From Deinococcus sp. QL22 (lineage in GTDB: Bacteria; Deinococcota; Deinococci; Deinococcales; Deinococcaceae), in contig NZ_CP097149.1 of assembly GCF_023370075.1 (NCBI RefSeq), positions 372,001 through 436,000 of the forward strand: DNA of 64,000 nt, in the 5' to 3' direction. Made by a program: the position numbers and the translations under genes. The notes under the pieces are model-generated. The model saw only the letters and a list, made by a program, of their open reading frames with translations. It ran no database searches and had not been told where the DNA came from. Shown in pieces: positions 21,138-31,930 of the stretch. Position 1 is the first letter of the stretch, and every line of letters starts with the position of its first letter.

Positions 21138-21151
21138 TATGCTGACCCACC
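21138..21151 (+). promoter_or_regulatory. Promoter -10 of alpha-amylase gene
   Basis: TATGCT at 21138-21143, 8 nt before ATG 21152, with no Shine-Dalgarno sequence. Leaderless or nearly so. Confidence 0.5.
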
Positions 21152-22636
<1,485 letters not shown>

Positions 22637-22660
22637 GAGGCTGAGGTTCTGAGGGCTGAG

Positions 22661-22762
22661 TCTAAAGGTCTAGGGTTTAAGGAAGGGTGGGAGAGCAATC
22701 GCTGGCGCTCATTCACCCCCCTCTCCTGCGGAGCTTTACAAGTCTGCGAGTCCTCGGCCCTC
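22661..22762. repeat. Intergenic repeats (TCTAAAGGTCTAGGG unit and CTTTACAAGTCTGCG element)
   Basis: A TCTAAGG-type unit at 22661-22682 is followed by TCGCTGGCGCTCA, also found near 30630. Then GGAGCTTTACAAGTCTGCGAGTC resembles the GCAGCTTTGCAAGTC element upstream of map (about 58998). Part of the dispersed short repeats of this genome. Confidence 0.45.
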
Positions 22763-22816
22763 CCCGCAAGGGGAGAGGGAGCAAAAGCCCATAAACGCAT
22801 TGTTTTTGCAGCCAGT

Positions 22817-22847
22817 AGGGGCGACTTGGTGTGTACCTTGTCGCCCC
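22817..22847. terminator. Hairpin between convergent amylase and hom
   Basis: GGGGCGAC pairs with GTCGCCCC over a 14-nt loop, between two converging genes; a likely shared transcription end. Confidence 0.5.
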
Positions 22848-22874
22848 ACGCTGTTTGCCCTCAGACGCCCTTCC

Positions 22875-23837
22875 TCAGTGCAGAGGCACATGCCCCGGAA
22901 AGCCGATCAGCCAATCGAGCAAGTCGCCCACCATCGCGGACGCCGTGACCATGCCGCCTGCGCCGCCGCCTGCAAAAATCAGGGTGCCGCTCTCCTCTCC
23001 CTCGTACACCAGCGCGTTCCGGCTGGCCCCCGCGGTACACAGCGGGTGCGTGTCGGGCAGACTCTGGGGCGACACGGTGGCCGTCCACTCGCCGTCCACC
23101 TTCACCAATTCGGCCACCAGCTTAATTCGTTCGCCGCGTTCACGGGCGGCGGCGATGTCTTCCAGCGTCACGTCCTCTATTCCCGTGACCTGCACGGCGC
23201 TGTACGGGTAATTGCCGTCGGCACTGAAGCGGGCCAGTACCGCCAGCTTGTGCGCGGTGTCGAAGCCGCCCACATCCAGCGTCGGTGGGTCTTCGGCGTA
23301 GCCCAACGCCTGCGCTTCCGAGAGGGCTTCCGTATACTCGCGTCCCGCTTCCATCTGGGTCAGAATGTAGTTGCAGGTGCCGTTCAGCACAGCCTGCAGG
23401 CCCACGAAGGTACTGGCCCGCAGCACGGTACTCATTGGCCCGATGACGGGCGTCCCGGCCATCACGCTGGCTTCGTAATACAGGCGTCCGGCCAGCGCAT
23501 GATCGCGCAAGTCGTCCCAGCGTTCGGCCAGGAGGGCCTTGTTGGCGGTGATCACGGGCCGCCCGCTCCGCAAGTAGGGGGCCAGCAGTTCCAGCGGGCG
23601 CTCTATGCCGCCCATGCATTCCATGACCACCGCGCATTCCTGCAAAAAGGCCGGATCGTCGGTGAGGGGAATGCCCGCCGGAATATCGCGCTCGCGTGCC
23701 GCGTCGCGCACCAGCACGCCCGCCACTACCACTTCTACGCCCAGGTTGTCGAAGATATCTTTGCGCTTTTGCAGCAGCCGCAGAACATTTTCGCCCACGG
23801 TTCCGCACCCCAACAGCCCCACAGTCACGGTTCTCAT
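22875..23837 (-). CDS. hom: Homoserine dehydrogenase
   Basis: NAD(P)-dependent reduction of aspartate semialdehyde to homoserine, the branch point to threonine, methionine and isoleucine. The N-terminal Rossmann motif is [14 protein letters not shown]. The catalytic-domain block includes [25 protein letters not shown] and the catalytic region [22 protein letters not shown]. At 320 aa it lacks the C-terminal ACT regulatory domain of longer enzymes, as in many compact Hom proteins. Start set by a minus-strand TACATT box exactly 6 nt before ATG (leaderless). Confidence 0.93.
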   Translation of the reverse strand: MRTVTVGLLGCGTVGENVLRLLQKRKDIFDNLGVEVVVAGVLVRDAARERDIPAGIPLTDDPAFLQECAVVMECMGGIERPLELLAPYLRSGRPVITANKALLAERWDDLRDHALAGRLYYEASVMAGTPVIGPMSTVLRASTFVGLQAVLNGTCNYILTQMEAGREYTEALSEAQALGYAEDPPTLDVGGFDTAHKLAVLARFSADGNYPYSAVQVTGIEDVTLEDIAAARERGERIKLVAELVKVDGEWTATVSPQSLPDTHPLCTAGASRNALVYEGEESGTLIFAGGGAGGMVTASAMVGDLLDWLIGFPGHVPLH

Positions 23838-23849
23838 GGCGTGAATGTA
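23838..23849 (-). promoter_or_regulatory. Leaderless promoter -10 of hom
   Basis: Minus-strand TACATT (23844-23849), 6 nt, then ATG at 23837. Confidence 0.6.
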
Positions 23850-23975
23850 ACGCAGGCACGCGGCGGTGGCCGGGGGTGGGATAGGTGTGGGTGGCCGCGC
23901 ACCCCGCTCCCTCTCCTGGCCTCTATCTTGGCTTTGCGCTCAGTCATCTAGTTGGCCGGACGCTACACTAGCCCT

Positions 23976-24056
23976 ATGTTGCCCGTGTCAAGAACTCGTC
24001 TGCCTTTCCGTATTCCGCCGTGGCCGTGTGCTGCGCGGCCAGAGCCAATAGCGTGA
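23976..24056 (+). CDS. Candidate leaderless upstream ORF of prfA (26 codons)
   Basis: TACACT at 23964-23969 is followed by exactly 6 nt and ATG at 23976. This opens a 26-codon frame ([17 protein letters not shown] ...) ending in TGA at 24054-24056. prfA's GAGGT ribosome binding site begins 1 nt before the end of that stop (tGAGGT), 9 nt before the prfA ATG. The arrangement suggests translation of this peptide and reinitiation at prfA. Rich in Pro and Arg. No homologue known to me; it could be a chance ORF at a real promoter. Confidence 0.4.
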   Translation: MLPVSRTRLPFRIPPWPCAARPEPIA

Positions 24057-24066
24057 GGTCATCAGT

Positions 24067-25159
<1,093 letters not shown>

Positions 25160-25173
<14 letters not shown>

Positions 25174-25654
25174 TCTGCTGGTTGCAGCGGGCATTCTGCG
25201 AGACCGATTCGGGCGGGTACTGCTGGTGGGCAACGACTGGCAGGGGCATGGGCGCGTGCGCCACACCCTCCCCGGCGGCGTCGTGGAACAGGGCGAAACC
25301 CTGCCCGAAGCCCTTTACCGCGAGATCATAGAAGAAACGGGCCTGAAGCTGACCGGAATCAAGCACATGGCCTACACGGTGCATATTGAGGATGAACGCC
25401 GGGGCGAACGCGCGATTGCGGTGGCGTTCGAGGCGACGTGGGAAGGCCTGCTGAACCCCGCCGATCCAGACGGCTTTATCGTGGAAGCCAAGTTCTGTTC
25501 GCTGGAAGAGGCGCTGGACAAGCTGGATTCGCCGCCCATGCGCGAGCCGCTCAGCGACTACCTGAAAACGGACGAGCCGGGGCGCTTTTATGCCTTCAAA
25601 GGCTGGGATGGACGCGGCGGGCTGCGGATTCCGGCGCTGAAGGCAAAGGTTTAG
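25160..25654 (+). CDS. Nudix hydrolase
   Basis: Hydrolase of a nucleoside diphosphate linked to another moiety. The complete Nudix box is [24 protein letters not shown] (pattern G-x5-E-x7-R-E-x2-E-E-x-G). 164 aa. It overlaps the end of prfA by 14 bp with no separate promoter, so it is co-transcribed. Substrate not predictable; deinococci have many Nudix proteins, some of which clean oxidised nucleotides. Confidence 0.88.
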
Positions 25655-25803
25655 GCAAAAGGAGGGGCTACGCTCCGGCCCTGGCACGGTCAGTATCTGT
25701 TGACTTTTGCCTACCTGAGGGACACTTTTTCAGGCCCGGAAGCAACCTCCCTGAGGGCGAGGACACGTGCTTGCGGAGCAGACTGGGGCTCTACCTGAAA
25801 TCG

Positions 25804-26718
25804 TCAACTTTGGGTTCCTGCCTCCTTTGCCGCCAATTCTGGCTTCACTGGTTCAGCTGACGCTTTTAGGCGTGTGCCGCAGTGTGGGCAGTACGCGCCC
25901 TGCACGGCGGCGGCCACGATCTGCTCGGTATGAATGTCATTTTCCTTGATTCGCAGACGCGCCAATTCTTCCGCGAACCCGCTGGCGATCATGCCTGCGG
26001 GCAGGGCCACCATCCCCACCCCGAACAGCATGATGAACCCGGCAGCCAGCTTGCCCAGCGGCGTTACTGGAAACACGTCGCCGTAGCCCGTAGTGGTCAG
26101 GGTAACCACCGCCCACCACAGCGCGTTCGGAATGCTCTCGAAGCCTTTGGTTCCGGCGCTCGATTCCACCTGATACAGCACACTGGCGGCAATAAAGACC
26201 AACACCACCACGATCAGCATGATGGTCAGCAGTTCTCCGGCCCGTTGCTGTATGACCCGCCCGATCAGCTGAAGCGAGTGAGAATATCGTCCCAGACGCA
26301 ACAGTGACAACAATTTGAGCAAGCGCAATCCGCGCAGGCTGGCTAGAGTGCTGGTATGCGGCAACACCATAGACACGATGACCAACAGGTCAATCAGTGG
26401 CAGCGGGCTGAGGGCGTAGCGCAGATAAGCCTGGCCCGTGCCCACCCCCCGCGAGTCCGGGCGTTCGGGCACCACGTACAACCGCGCCAGATATTCGAGC
26501 GCGAACACGGCGGCGCAGGCTAGATCGAAGGTACGTAGGGCCGCGCCGTACTGCCGCGCCACTTCGGGCATCGTACCCACCACCGTCAGAACGACATTGG
26601 TCAAGATCAGAAGTGCGAGCAGAACATTGAAGGAAGTCTCGGCGCGGCCCATGCCATCAGCAGGGTTCAGGAAACTGTACAACTTGCGCCGGAGGGAGAC
26701 TGGGGCGACGGCGGTCAT
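25804..26718 (-). CDS. Voltage-gated-type potassium channel (Kv family) with Cys knuckle
   Basis: Inner-membrane ion channel of ~304 aa. Six hydrophobic segments include an S4-like Arg-rich helix (RGLRLLKLLSLLRLGRYS). The selectivity filter TTTGYGD is followed by the S6 helix. The cytoplasmic tail ends in YCPHCGTRLK, a single C-x2-C zinc-ribbon half. Start ATG at 26718 is chosen over GTG at 26739; neither has a strong signal. The C-x2-C knuckle suggests dimer-formed metal or redox sensing, which is inference. Confidence 0.87.
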   Translation of the reverse strand: MTAVAPVSLRRKLYSFLNPADGMGRAETSFNVLLALLILTNVVLTVVGTMPEVARQYGAALRTFDLACAAVFALEYLARLYVVPERPDSRGVGTGQAYLRYALSPLPLIDLLVIVSMVLPHTSTLASLRGLRLLKLLSLLRLGRYSHSLQLIGRVIQQRAGELLTIMLIVVVLVFIAASVLYQVESSAGTKGFESIPNALWWAVVTLTTTGYGDVFPVTPLGKLAAGFIMLFGVGMVALPAGMIASGFAEELARLRIKENDIHTEQIVAAAVQGAYCPHCGTRLKASAEPVKPELAAKEAGTQS

Positions 26719-26739
26719 GGGGTGGTTCGGCTCCAGCAC

Positions 26740-26941
26740 AGCAAGCGGATTAAACTGATTTCAGTTGGGCTGCTCGAAGCAGCAATATCAAAGCCTGTAC
26801 TCATGATTCTTAAAGATACGGTGCTGACCCTGCAGGGGTTCCGGAAACGCGAGTTACGATTTCATTCCGGTAAGCAGCACGAACGCCGCCCCAGTTCAGA
26901 GCGGCGTTTTGATTTTCTCAACTCAACACCAGCTCACCAAC
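26740..26941 (+). other. Gene-free stretch ending in a plus-strand terminator; possible small RNA
   Basis: Two small hairpins (GCTGCT CG AAGCAGC; CCCTGCAGGG) precede a good intrinsic terminator at about 26891-26922. There AACGCCGC and GCGGCGTT flank a 12-nt loop, followed by TTGATTTTCT in the plus direction. No plus-strand gene upstream needs it, since both neighbours are on the minus strand. A small transcript is possible but no clear promoter is seen. Confidence 0.3.
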
Positions 26942-27658
26942 TTACAGTTCACGCACCAAGATTGGCGTGGTCGTCGGCTGTTCGCTTCCGCCTGTCGGTT
27001 CCACACTTACGGCAATGGTGGCTCCAGCTTGCAGCCCGGTGATCAGGATGCCTTGCCCGTCGAATACGCCCAGCGAGGCAGGTTTGCCCCCCACGATCTG
27101 CCACAACTGGTACACGCGGCCCGCATCGGCGGCGCTTGCCAGGTAAAGGTAGGCGCGGCCATCGGGCAGGCGCACCAACTGGCCCAGATCACGGCCCTCT
27201 ACAGCTACCGTTTCGGTCACTGAGCCGGGCGTGCTGGCGTATTGGCTCACCGGGTCGGCGGCAGGGCGTAGCACCAGTACAGCGGTGACGGCGGCGGCCA
27301 GGCCCAGCGCGCCCAGCAGCGGCCACAGCGGGCGGCGGGCAGGCCGGGAAAGCGGCTCGGCGGGGGCAGAAGCGGCCTGAGCACCCTCAGACAGAGCGGG
27401 CAGCGGCGTCACAAGTGGAGCGGCGGGGCCAGCAGCAGAGCGTTCAGCGTGCAGGCGGGCCATCAGGCGGTCTTCGGCTCCGGCGGGCACGGGGCTGTCG
27501 GGCAGAGATTCGCTGAGGGCCACCAGTACGGCCAGGTCGGCGTCCAACTGCGCCCGGAGGGCCGGGTCGGCTTCTATGGCCGCCCGAACGCGCCCCTCTT
27601 CTTCAGGTGGCAGGATGCCCAGGGCGTAGGCGGTCAGTTGATCCTGATCAATGGTCAC
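26942..27658 (-). CDS. RskA-type anti-sigma factor
   Basis: Membrane-bound inhibitor of the adjacent ECF sigma factor. The N-terminal ~75-residue cytoplasmic anti-sigma domain opens with DQLTAYALGILPPEEEGRV. A Pro/Ala linker follows, one transmembrane helix (WPLLGALGLAAAVTAVLVL), and an extracytoplasmic RskA domain containing the typical YQLWQIVGGKPASLGVF block. GTG start 8-9 nt after GGAGGTG. It lies 70 bp downstream of the sigma gene in the same operon. Regulated proteolysis would release the sigma factor (family knowledge). Confidence 0.85.
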   Translation of the reverse strand: MTIDQDQLTAYALGILPPEEEGRVRAAIEADPALRAQLDADLAVLVALSESLPDSPVPAGAEDRLMARLHAERSAAGPAAPLVTPLPALSEGAQAASAPAEPLSRPARRPLWPLLGALGLAAAVTAVLVLRPAADPVSQYASTPGSVTETVAVEGRDLGQLVRLPDGRAYLYLASAADAGRVYQLWQIVGGKPASLGVFDGQGILITGLQAGATIAVSVEPTGGSEQPTTTPILVREL

Positions 27659-27728
27659 GCGTATTCACCTCCTTGAAGGCGCAGAGAAAGCGGAGTGAGA
27701 GGGCAGTTCCCGAGAAAAAGGTGAAAGT

Positions 27729-28295
27729 TCAATATCCTGACTCTGGGCGGGAAGGCTTGGCGGGCACGGCCAACGCGGAACGCATCCGGTCGAGGGCCAG
27801 CCGCAACCTCGATTTTACAGTGCCAATGGGTAACCCTGTCAGTACCGCCAGTTCGCTGTGCGAATGTCCCTGATAGTAGGCCAGTTCCACGAGGTGCCGT
27901 TGGTTGGCGTCCAGAACATCTACAGCGCGGGAAGCCAGAATCCGGTCGGTGGGGTCGCTGGCGGCTACAGGCGCGTCCCAGTCTTCTATTTCCAGCGGGG
28001 TGTCGGGGCGGTCTCGCAGTTCCTGCAAGAAGCGGTGGTGAGCGATGCTGACCAACCAGGTCTTGACGCTGGCGCGGGCCGAATCGAAACGGGCGGAGTG
28101 CTTCCAGGCGTTCATGAACGCGTCTTGCACGCAACTTTCTACATCGTCGGGTTGCCGGAGCATCCGGGTTCCCAGCGCGTACAGCAGGCGCGAATGCCGG
28201 GAGTGCAGCTCTCTGAGGGCGTCCTCGTCCCCCTGCGCCATGCGGGCGATCAGGGCCTCGTCGGGCGGGTCAGGAGTCAGGCTGGGAGAAGTCAT
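27729..28295 (-). CDS. ECF RNA polymerase sigma factor
   Basis: 188-aa sigma-70 family ECF factor (SigK-like pairing with RskA). Region 2 includes ALRELHSRHSRLLYALGTRML and DDVESCVQDAFMNAWKHS (-10 recognition and core binding). Region 4 includes VELAYYQGHSHSELAVLTG followed by PIGTVKSRLRLALDRMR (helix-turn-helix). It is the fourth gene of a minus-strand run that starts with two Tat-exported ferritin-like proteins and tatA, so these are plausible targets or functional partners. Confidence 0.9.
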   Translation of the reverse strand: MTSPSLTPDPPDEALIARMAQGDEDALRELHSRHSRLLYALGTRMLRQPDDVESCVQDAFMNAWKHSARFDSARASVKTWLVSIAHHRFLQELRDRPDTPLEIEDWDAPVAASDPTDRILASRAVDVLDANQRHLVELAYYQGHSHSELAVLTGLPIGTVKSRLRLALDRMRSALAVPAKPSRPESGY

Positions 28296-28400
28296 AGATT
28301 CACTTGCAGCCTAACAGCCCGGCGGTCAAATCCTATGTACCAAGTTCTACCTTGACCTTAACGTGCGCTGAAGGGGCGAGGGGATTTGTGAGTCCGCGTC

Positions 28401-28658
28401 TCAGGCTTGAGGGGCGCGGGGGGTAACGGCGCTGGGAGCGACAGCAGCAGCAACAGGCTGAGCGTCCATGACCACAGGCGCGGGCACGGGGTCACGCAGC
28501 CCGCCGTCCAGTTCGGCCTTCAGGCCAGACGTTCCCTTGCGGAATTCGCGCAGGCCATTGCCCAGGCTCTTGCCCAGTTCGGGCAGCTTGCGGGGGCCGA
28601 AGACAACCAGTGCAACGAGCAGAATCAACATAATTTCAGCGGGGCCGATATTGGGCAT
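28401..28658 (-). CDS. tatA: Twin-arginine translocase subunit TatA
   Basis: Pore-forming subunit of the Tat exporter of folded proteins. The canonical single N-terminal helix is PAEIMLILLVALVVFGP, followed by RKLPELGKSLGNGLREF amphipathic helix and a Pro/Ala-rich tail. The start is ATG at 28658 (MPNIGPAE), supported by AAGAGGT 7 nt upstream; the longer open frame is not needed. The two genes upstream in the same orientation encode proteins with twin-arginine signals, which is unlikely to be chance. tatC is not in the window. Confidence 0.9.
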   Translation of the reverse strand: MPNIGPAEIMLILLVALVVFGPRKLPELGKSLGNGLREFRKGTSGLKAELDGGLRDPVPAPVVMDAQPVAAAVAPSAVTPRAPQA

Positions 28659-28797
28659 AGGGGTAACCTCTTGGGGAAAACTCAGAGAAGGGGCGGGAAG
28701 GGAGGGCATTGTTGATACGACGCAGATTTGATACGACACAGGAGGCCGCCGACAACTCACGGCCTCCCGAACCTGCTGAACGTCTATTCGTTCAGGC

Positions 28798-29532
28798 TCA
28801 GGCCTTGATCAGTGGCCCAACGATAGCCAACGTCTCTTCCATCGTGAGGGGCGCCCACAGGGCGGTGGGCGTGGGCGAGTAGGCGGCGTCGAAGTCGGCA
28901 GCAGCGGGGCTGGTGGGCTTGGCGTCGCTCTGGGGGGCAATAGAGGTCTGGCGCGTGGGGGCGGCGTTCTGGGCCAGATACACGCGCAGTTCCTGAATGC
29001 CCGACACGTGGTTGGCTTCTACGGCCAGAATGCTGGCGGCGGCGGTCAGCACAGCGCCGTTCTGGATGCTGGCAGCCTGTCCGAGGTAAGCCCGGACGCC
29101 CACTGGCTCGATGCTGGCGGCCAACTGCAAGAACACCTGATCGTTCACGCCGCTGCCGTCACCGATCAGGGGAGAAAAGTCGAAGGTGGGCTTGGCAACC
29201 GGAGTGCCGCCCAAGGAACGGATGGTGGCGGCGAGGGCGTCCACGTGGGCCTGCTCGTGGCTGGCAAGCTGCTTGGCGTATTCCTTCACGCGCAGGTTGA
29301 TCAGCTTGGGGGCCAGCGCACCCGTGTCGAAGGCCTTGTAAAACTCGGTCTCCAGATACTCCAGCGTCAGCGCGTAGTTCAGGATGGCGAGGTCTTGCGC
29401 GACGCTTTTGGTGGCGGGGCTGGTGGCAGCGAGGGCCGACAGGTTCAGGCCACCCAGCGCGACTGCGCCCGCAGCGGTCAGGCCAGCGGTTTTCAGGAAG
29501 GAACGGCGGGTATTGGGAGTTTCGGTGGTCAT
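28798..29532 (-). CDS. Tat-exported ferritin-like domain protein (1)
   Basis: Extracytoplasmic protein of 244 aa. The twin-arginine signal is TRRSFLKTAGLTAAGAVALGG. The mature part has the ferritin-like four-helix pattern: DLAILNYALTLEYLETEFY and KQLASHEQAHVDALAATI, with the Glu/His residues of a possible di-iron site. VEANHVSGIQELR is conserved with the neighbour at 29613-30383, to which it is clearly paralogous. Function unknown; iron/peroxide protection of the envelope is inference. Confidence 0.85.
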   Translation of the reverse strand: MTTETPNTRRSFLKTAGLTAAGAVALGGLNLSALAATSPATKSVAQDLAILNYALTLEYLETEFYKAFDTGALAPKLINLRVKEYAKQLASHEQAHVDALAATIRSLGGTPVAKPTFDFSPLIGDGSGVNDQVFLQLAASIEPVGVRAYLGQAASIQNGAVLTAAASILAVEANHVSGIQELRVYLAQNAAPTRQTSIAPQSDAKPTSPAAADFDAAYSPTPTALWAPLTMEETLAIVGPLIKA

Positions 29533-29612
29533 GTGGGACTCTCCTTGGTAGGAATTAGACGCGGGTTAAAACGGCTCTTGGACTCAGGCTTAGGCTTACT
29601 TCTTGGCCCCGT

Positions 29613-30383
29613 TTACTTGATGACCGGGCCGACGATCGCCAGCACCTGCGCCATCGTCAGGGGTGTCCAGAACGCCGTGGGCGTGGGCGAGTAATCCGCG
29701 TTGAAGTCGGCCACATTGGTGCTGGTGGGATTTGCATCGGTCTGGGGCGCGATGCTGGTCTGGCGGGTGGGGTTCTTGTTATAGCCCAGCGACACACGCA
29801 ACTCCTGCACACCCGACACGTGGTTGGCTTCTACAGCGTGAATGGCTGCGGCTGCGGTGATCAGTTCGGGGTTGCTGAGGCGGGCCACCTGGCCGAGGTA
29901 CGCACGCACGCCCACAGGCTCGATGGTGGCGGCCAACTGCAAGAAGGTCATGTCGTTCTGGCCGCTGCCGTTGCCGATCAGGGGAGAAAAGTCGAAGGTA
30001 GGCTTGGACACCGGGGTGCCGCCCAGCTTGCGGATCGTGGCCGCAAGGGCTTCCACGTGCGCCTGCTCGTGGCTGGCGAGTTCCTTGGCGTATTCCTTGG
30101 TGCGGGGGTCGGTCAGTTTGGCAGCCAGTGCGCCCGTGCTGAAGGCCGTGTAGAACTCGGCTTCCAGGTATTCCAGGGTCAGCGCGTAGTTCAGGATTTC
30201 AAGGTCTTGGGCTGCGCCAGCGCCCATCGTGTTGCCCATGCTGCCGCTCATGCCCATGCTGGGGGCGCACGAAACGAGTGCGAGGCCCGCGCCGAACAGT
30301 CCAGCGTAGCCGAGGAAAGAACGGCGGGAGTTGGTGGCAGCAGTGGTTGGGGTGGTGGCGGGCGTGGTGTGCATGTCTTCCAT
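29613..30383 (-). CDS. Tat-exported ferritin-like lipoprotein (2)
   Basis: Paralogue of the 28798-29532 protein, 256 aa. The twin-arginine signal SRRSFLGYAGLFGAGLALVSC ends in a lipobox (LVSC), so the mature protein is probably a Tat-exported lipoprotein. A short Met/Gly-rich linker (MGMSGSMGNTMG) follows, then the ferritin-like core (LEILNYALTLEYLEAEFY, ELASHEQAHVEALAATI). ATG at 30383 is preferred because GGAGGT lies 8 nt upstream and the twin-arginine signal follows. Likely first gene of the ferritin/TatA/sigma cluster. Confidence 0.85.
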   Translation of the reverse strand: MEDMHTTPATTPTTAATNSRRSFLGYAGLFGAGLALVSCAPSMGMSGSMGNTMGAGAAQDLEILNYALTLEYLEAEFYTAFSTGALAAKLTDPRTKEYAKELASHEQAHVEALAATIRKLGGTPVSKPTFDFSPLIGNGSGQNDMTFLQLAATIEPVGVRAYLGQVARLSNPELITAAAAIHAVEANHVSGVQELRVSLGYNKNPTRQTSIAPQTDANPTSTNVADFNADYSPTPTAFWTPLTMAQVLAIVGPVIK

Positions 30384-30589
30384 AGGGGTGACCTCCAGCA
30401 AAGATTCCTGTCTGCGTGTGCCCGGAGCGGCCTCCGGTGAGCAGAAAGGCGGGCGGTGAGCCACATGACCTGTAGGGGGCCAGATGTGGCGCTCACCCAG
30501 TTGTATGCAGTGCAGGGCAAATTGGATCACTTGACCCTTGCTGGCCCGGCCCATAAAGGTGCGGTGAAGGGGCGGGAACGGCAGGAAGG

Positions 30590-30726
30590 CGTCTAAGCGG
30601 CAAGGGTAAGAGGGTCTAAGAAGGGCATTCGCTGGCGCTCACCTCCCCCGTTTTTTATCTGCCCTCCCCACCCCGAACCTCACCGCCCCAGCACCTTAGA
30701 CCCTGGACCTTTAGACCCTCAGACCT
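30590..30726. repeat. Intergenic TCTAAGG / CCTTAGA repeat, copy 3
   Basis: The left arm GTCTAAG...GGGTCTAAG is at 30590-30620; the right arm CCTTAGACCCTGGACCTTTAGACCC is at 30693-30719. Between them are TCGCTGGCGCTCA (shared with 22700) and a CCCCCGTTTTTT stretch. Confidence 0.55.
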
Positions 30727-30745
30727 CCCCCACCAACGAACGGGG

Positions 30746-30758
30746 TACACTGCCCGCC
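30746..30758 (+). promoter_or_regulatory. Leaderless promoter -10 of pseudouridine synthase
   Basis: TACACT at 30746-30751, 7 nt, then GTG at 30759. Confidence 0.55.
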
Positions 30759-31721
30759 GTGTCAGACGCCTCCCCTCCCCTGCAATTCACCGCCGCTCCC
30801 GGACGCCTAGACACCGTGCTGTCTGTACTTGCGGGGGCCAGCCGATCCCAGGTGGCTGCGTGGATCGGGGGCGGGCATGTGCAGGTAGGCGGCCAGACCG
30901 TGCACAAAGCCAGCCTGAAACTGCGCGGCGGCGAGAGCCTGAGCGTGGATGTGCCGCCGCCCGCCCCGTCGCAGGTGGAAGCCGAAAACGTGCCCCTTGA
31001 CGTGCTGTACGAAGACGAATTCATGATCGCTGTGAACAAGCCGCCCGGCATGGTCACGCACCCGGCCCCCGGCGTATACACGGGCACACTGGTCAATGCA
31101 TTGCTGGGCCGATTTGCGCTGCCGCAGCAGGAAGGCTTTGATGAAGAAGGCGGCTACCGCCCCGGCATCGTGCACAGGCTAGACCGCGAAACCAGTGGCG
31201 TGATCGTGGTGGCAAAAACGGTGCAGGCCCACGCTAGGCTGGCGGCCAGTTTCAAAGACCGGGAGACGAGAAAGCTGTATCTGGCGATCGCCGCTGGATC
31301 GTGGAAGGCCGACCATCCGGTGCAGCTCGACGCTCACATTGGCCGCCACCCCATTCAGCGCCAGCGCATGACCGTTGGCGGTGCAAATCCCCGCAAGGCC
31401 CAGACGGTCTTTGCGCCGCTGAGTGCCCACCCAGACGGACACGGGCGCACGCTGGCGCTGATCCGGGCCGCGCCGCGCACAGGCCGCACGCACCAGATCC
31501 GGGTGCATCTGGCGCATCTGGGCAGCCCAATCCTGGGAGACACCGTGTATGGCCGCCCCAGCGAACTGATTGGCCGCCACGCCCTGCACGCCCAATTTCT
31601 GACCCTGCCGCATCCGGCTACCGGACAGCCCCTGCATCTGCACGCCCCCGCCCCCGACGACATCATCAGCGCGTGGATCGCAGTCGGCGGCAACCTGCCA
31701 ATTGGGTTGGAACGGGACTGA
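30759..31721 (+). CDS. RluA-family 23S rRNA pseudouridine synthase (RluD-like)
   Basis: Isomerises uridine to pseudouridine in rRNA. An N-terminal S4 RNA-binding domain (SRSQVAAWIGGGHVQVGGQTV) is followed by the catalytic domain: HRLDRETSGVIVVAKT with the catalytic Asp, RTGRTHQIRVHLAHLG, and a LHLHAP C-terminal block. 320 aa. GTG start at the leaderless position. S4 plus this layout resembles RluD, but the exact uridine target cannot be read. Confidence 0.9.
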   Translation: MSDASPPLQFTAAPGRLDTVLSVLAGASRSQVAAWIGGGHVQVGGQTVHKASLKLRGGESLSVDVPPPAPSQVEAENVPLDVLYEDEFMIAVNKPPGMVTHPAPGVYTGTLVNALLGRFALPQQEGFDEEGGYRPGIVHRLDRETSGVIVVAKTVQAHARLAASFKDRETRKLYLAIAAGSWKADHPVQLDAHIGRHPIQRQRMTVGGANPRKAQTVFAPLSAHPDGHGRTLALIRAAPRTGRTHQIRVHLAHLGSPILGDTVYGRPSELIGRHALHAQFLTLPHPATGQPLHLHAPAPDDIISAWIAVGGNLPIGLERD

Positions 31722-31805
31722 GCAGCAGGCTTGACCATCAAGATATCTGACTAACATTATCCCTAAATCGATGACTTTCATCATCATTATAGGCAATTTC
31801 GCTTA

Positions 31806-31833
31806 TTGTCTTTATTCCAAACTCTGCTAAAGT
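31806..31833 (+). promoter_or_regulatory. Candidate promoter of the UvrA-like gene
   Basis: TTGTCT (31806-31811), 16-nt spacer, TAAAGT (31828-31833), in an AT-rich 200-bp gap. A second candidate is TTGACC (31731). About 90 nt of leader then precede the GAAGGAG ribosome binding site of the gene. Confidence 0.45.
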
Positions 31834-31930
31834 CGAAAGCTGCTGCCGACTCTTTGGACATGCAGATGTGCTGAATTAGTCTTGTGTTGGAACACTCTAG
31901 AAACTCGTTTTGATCTGGTGAAGGAGCGCC

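Noticed and set aside
29008..29694. Gly-rich plus-strand frames opposite the ferritin-like genes (also 29820-30440)
   Set aside because: Antisense of two clear Tat-signal proteins; parallel shadows arise because the two genes are paralogues.
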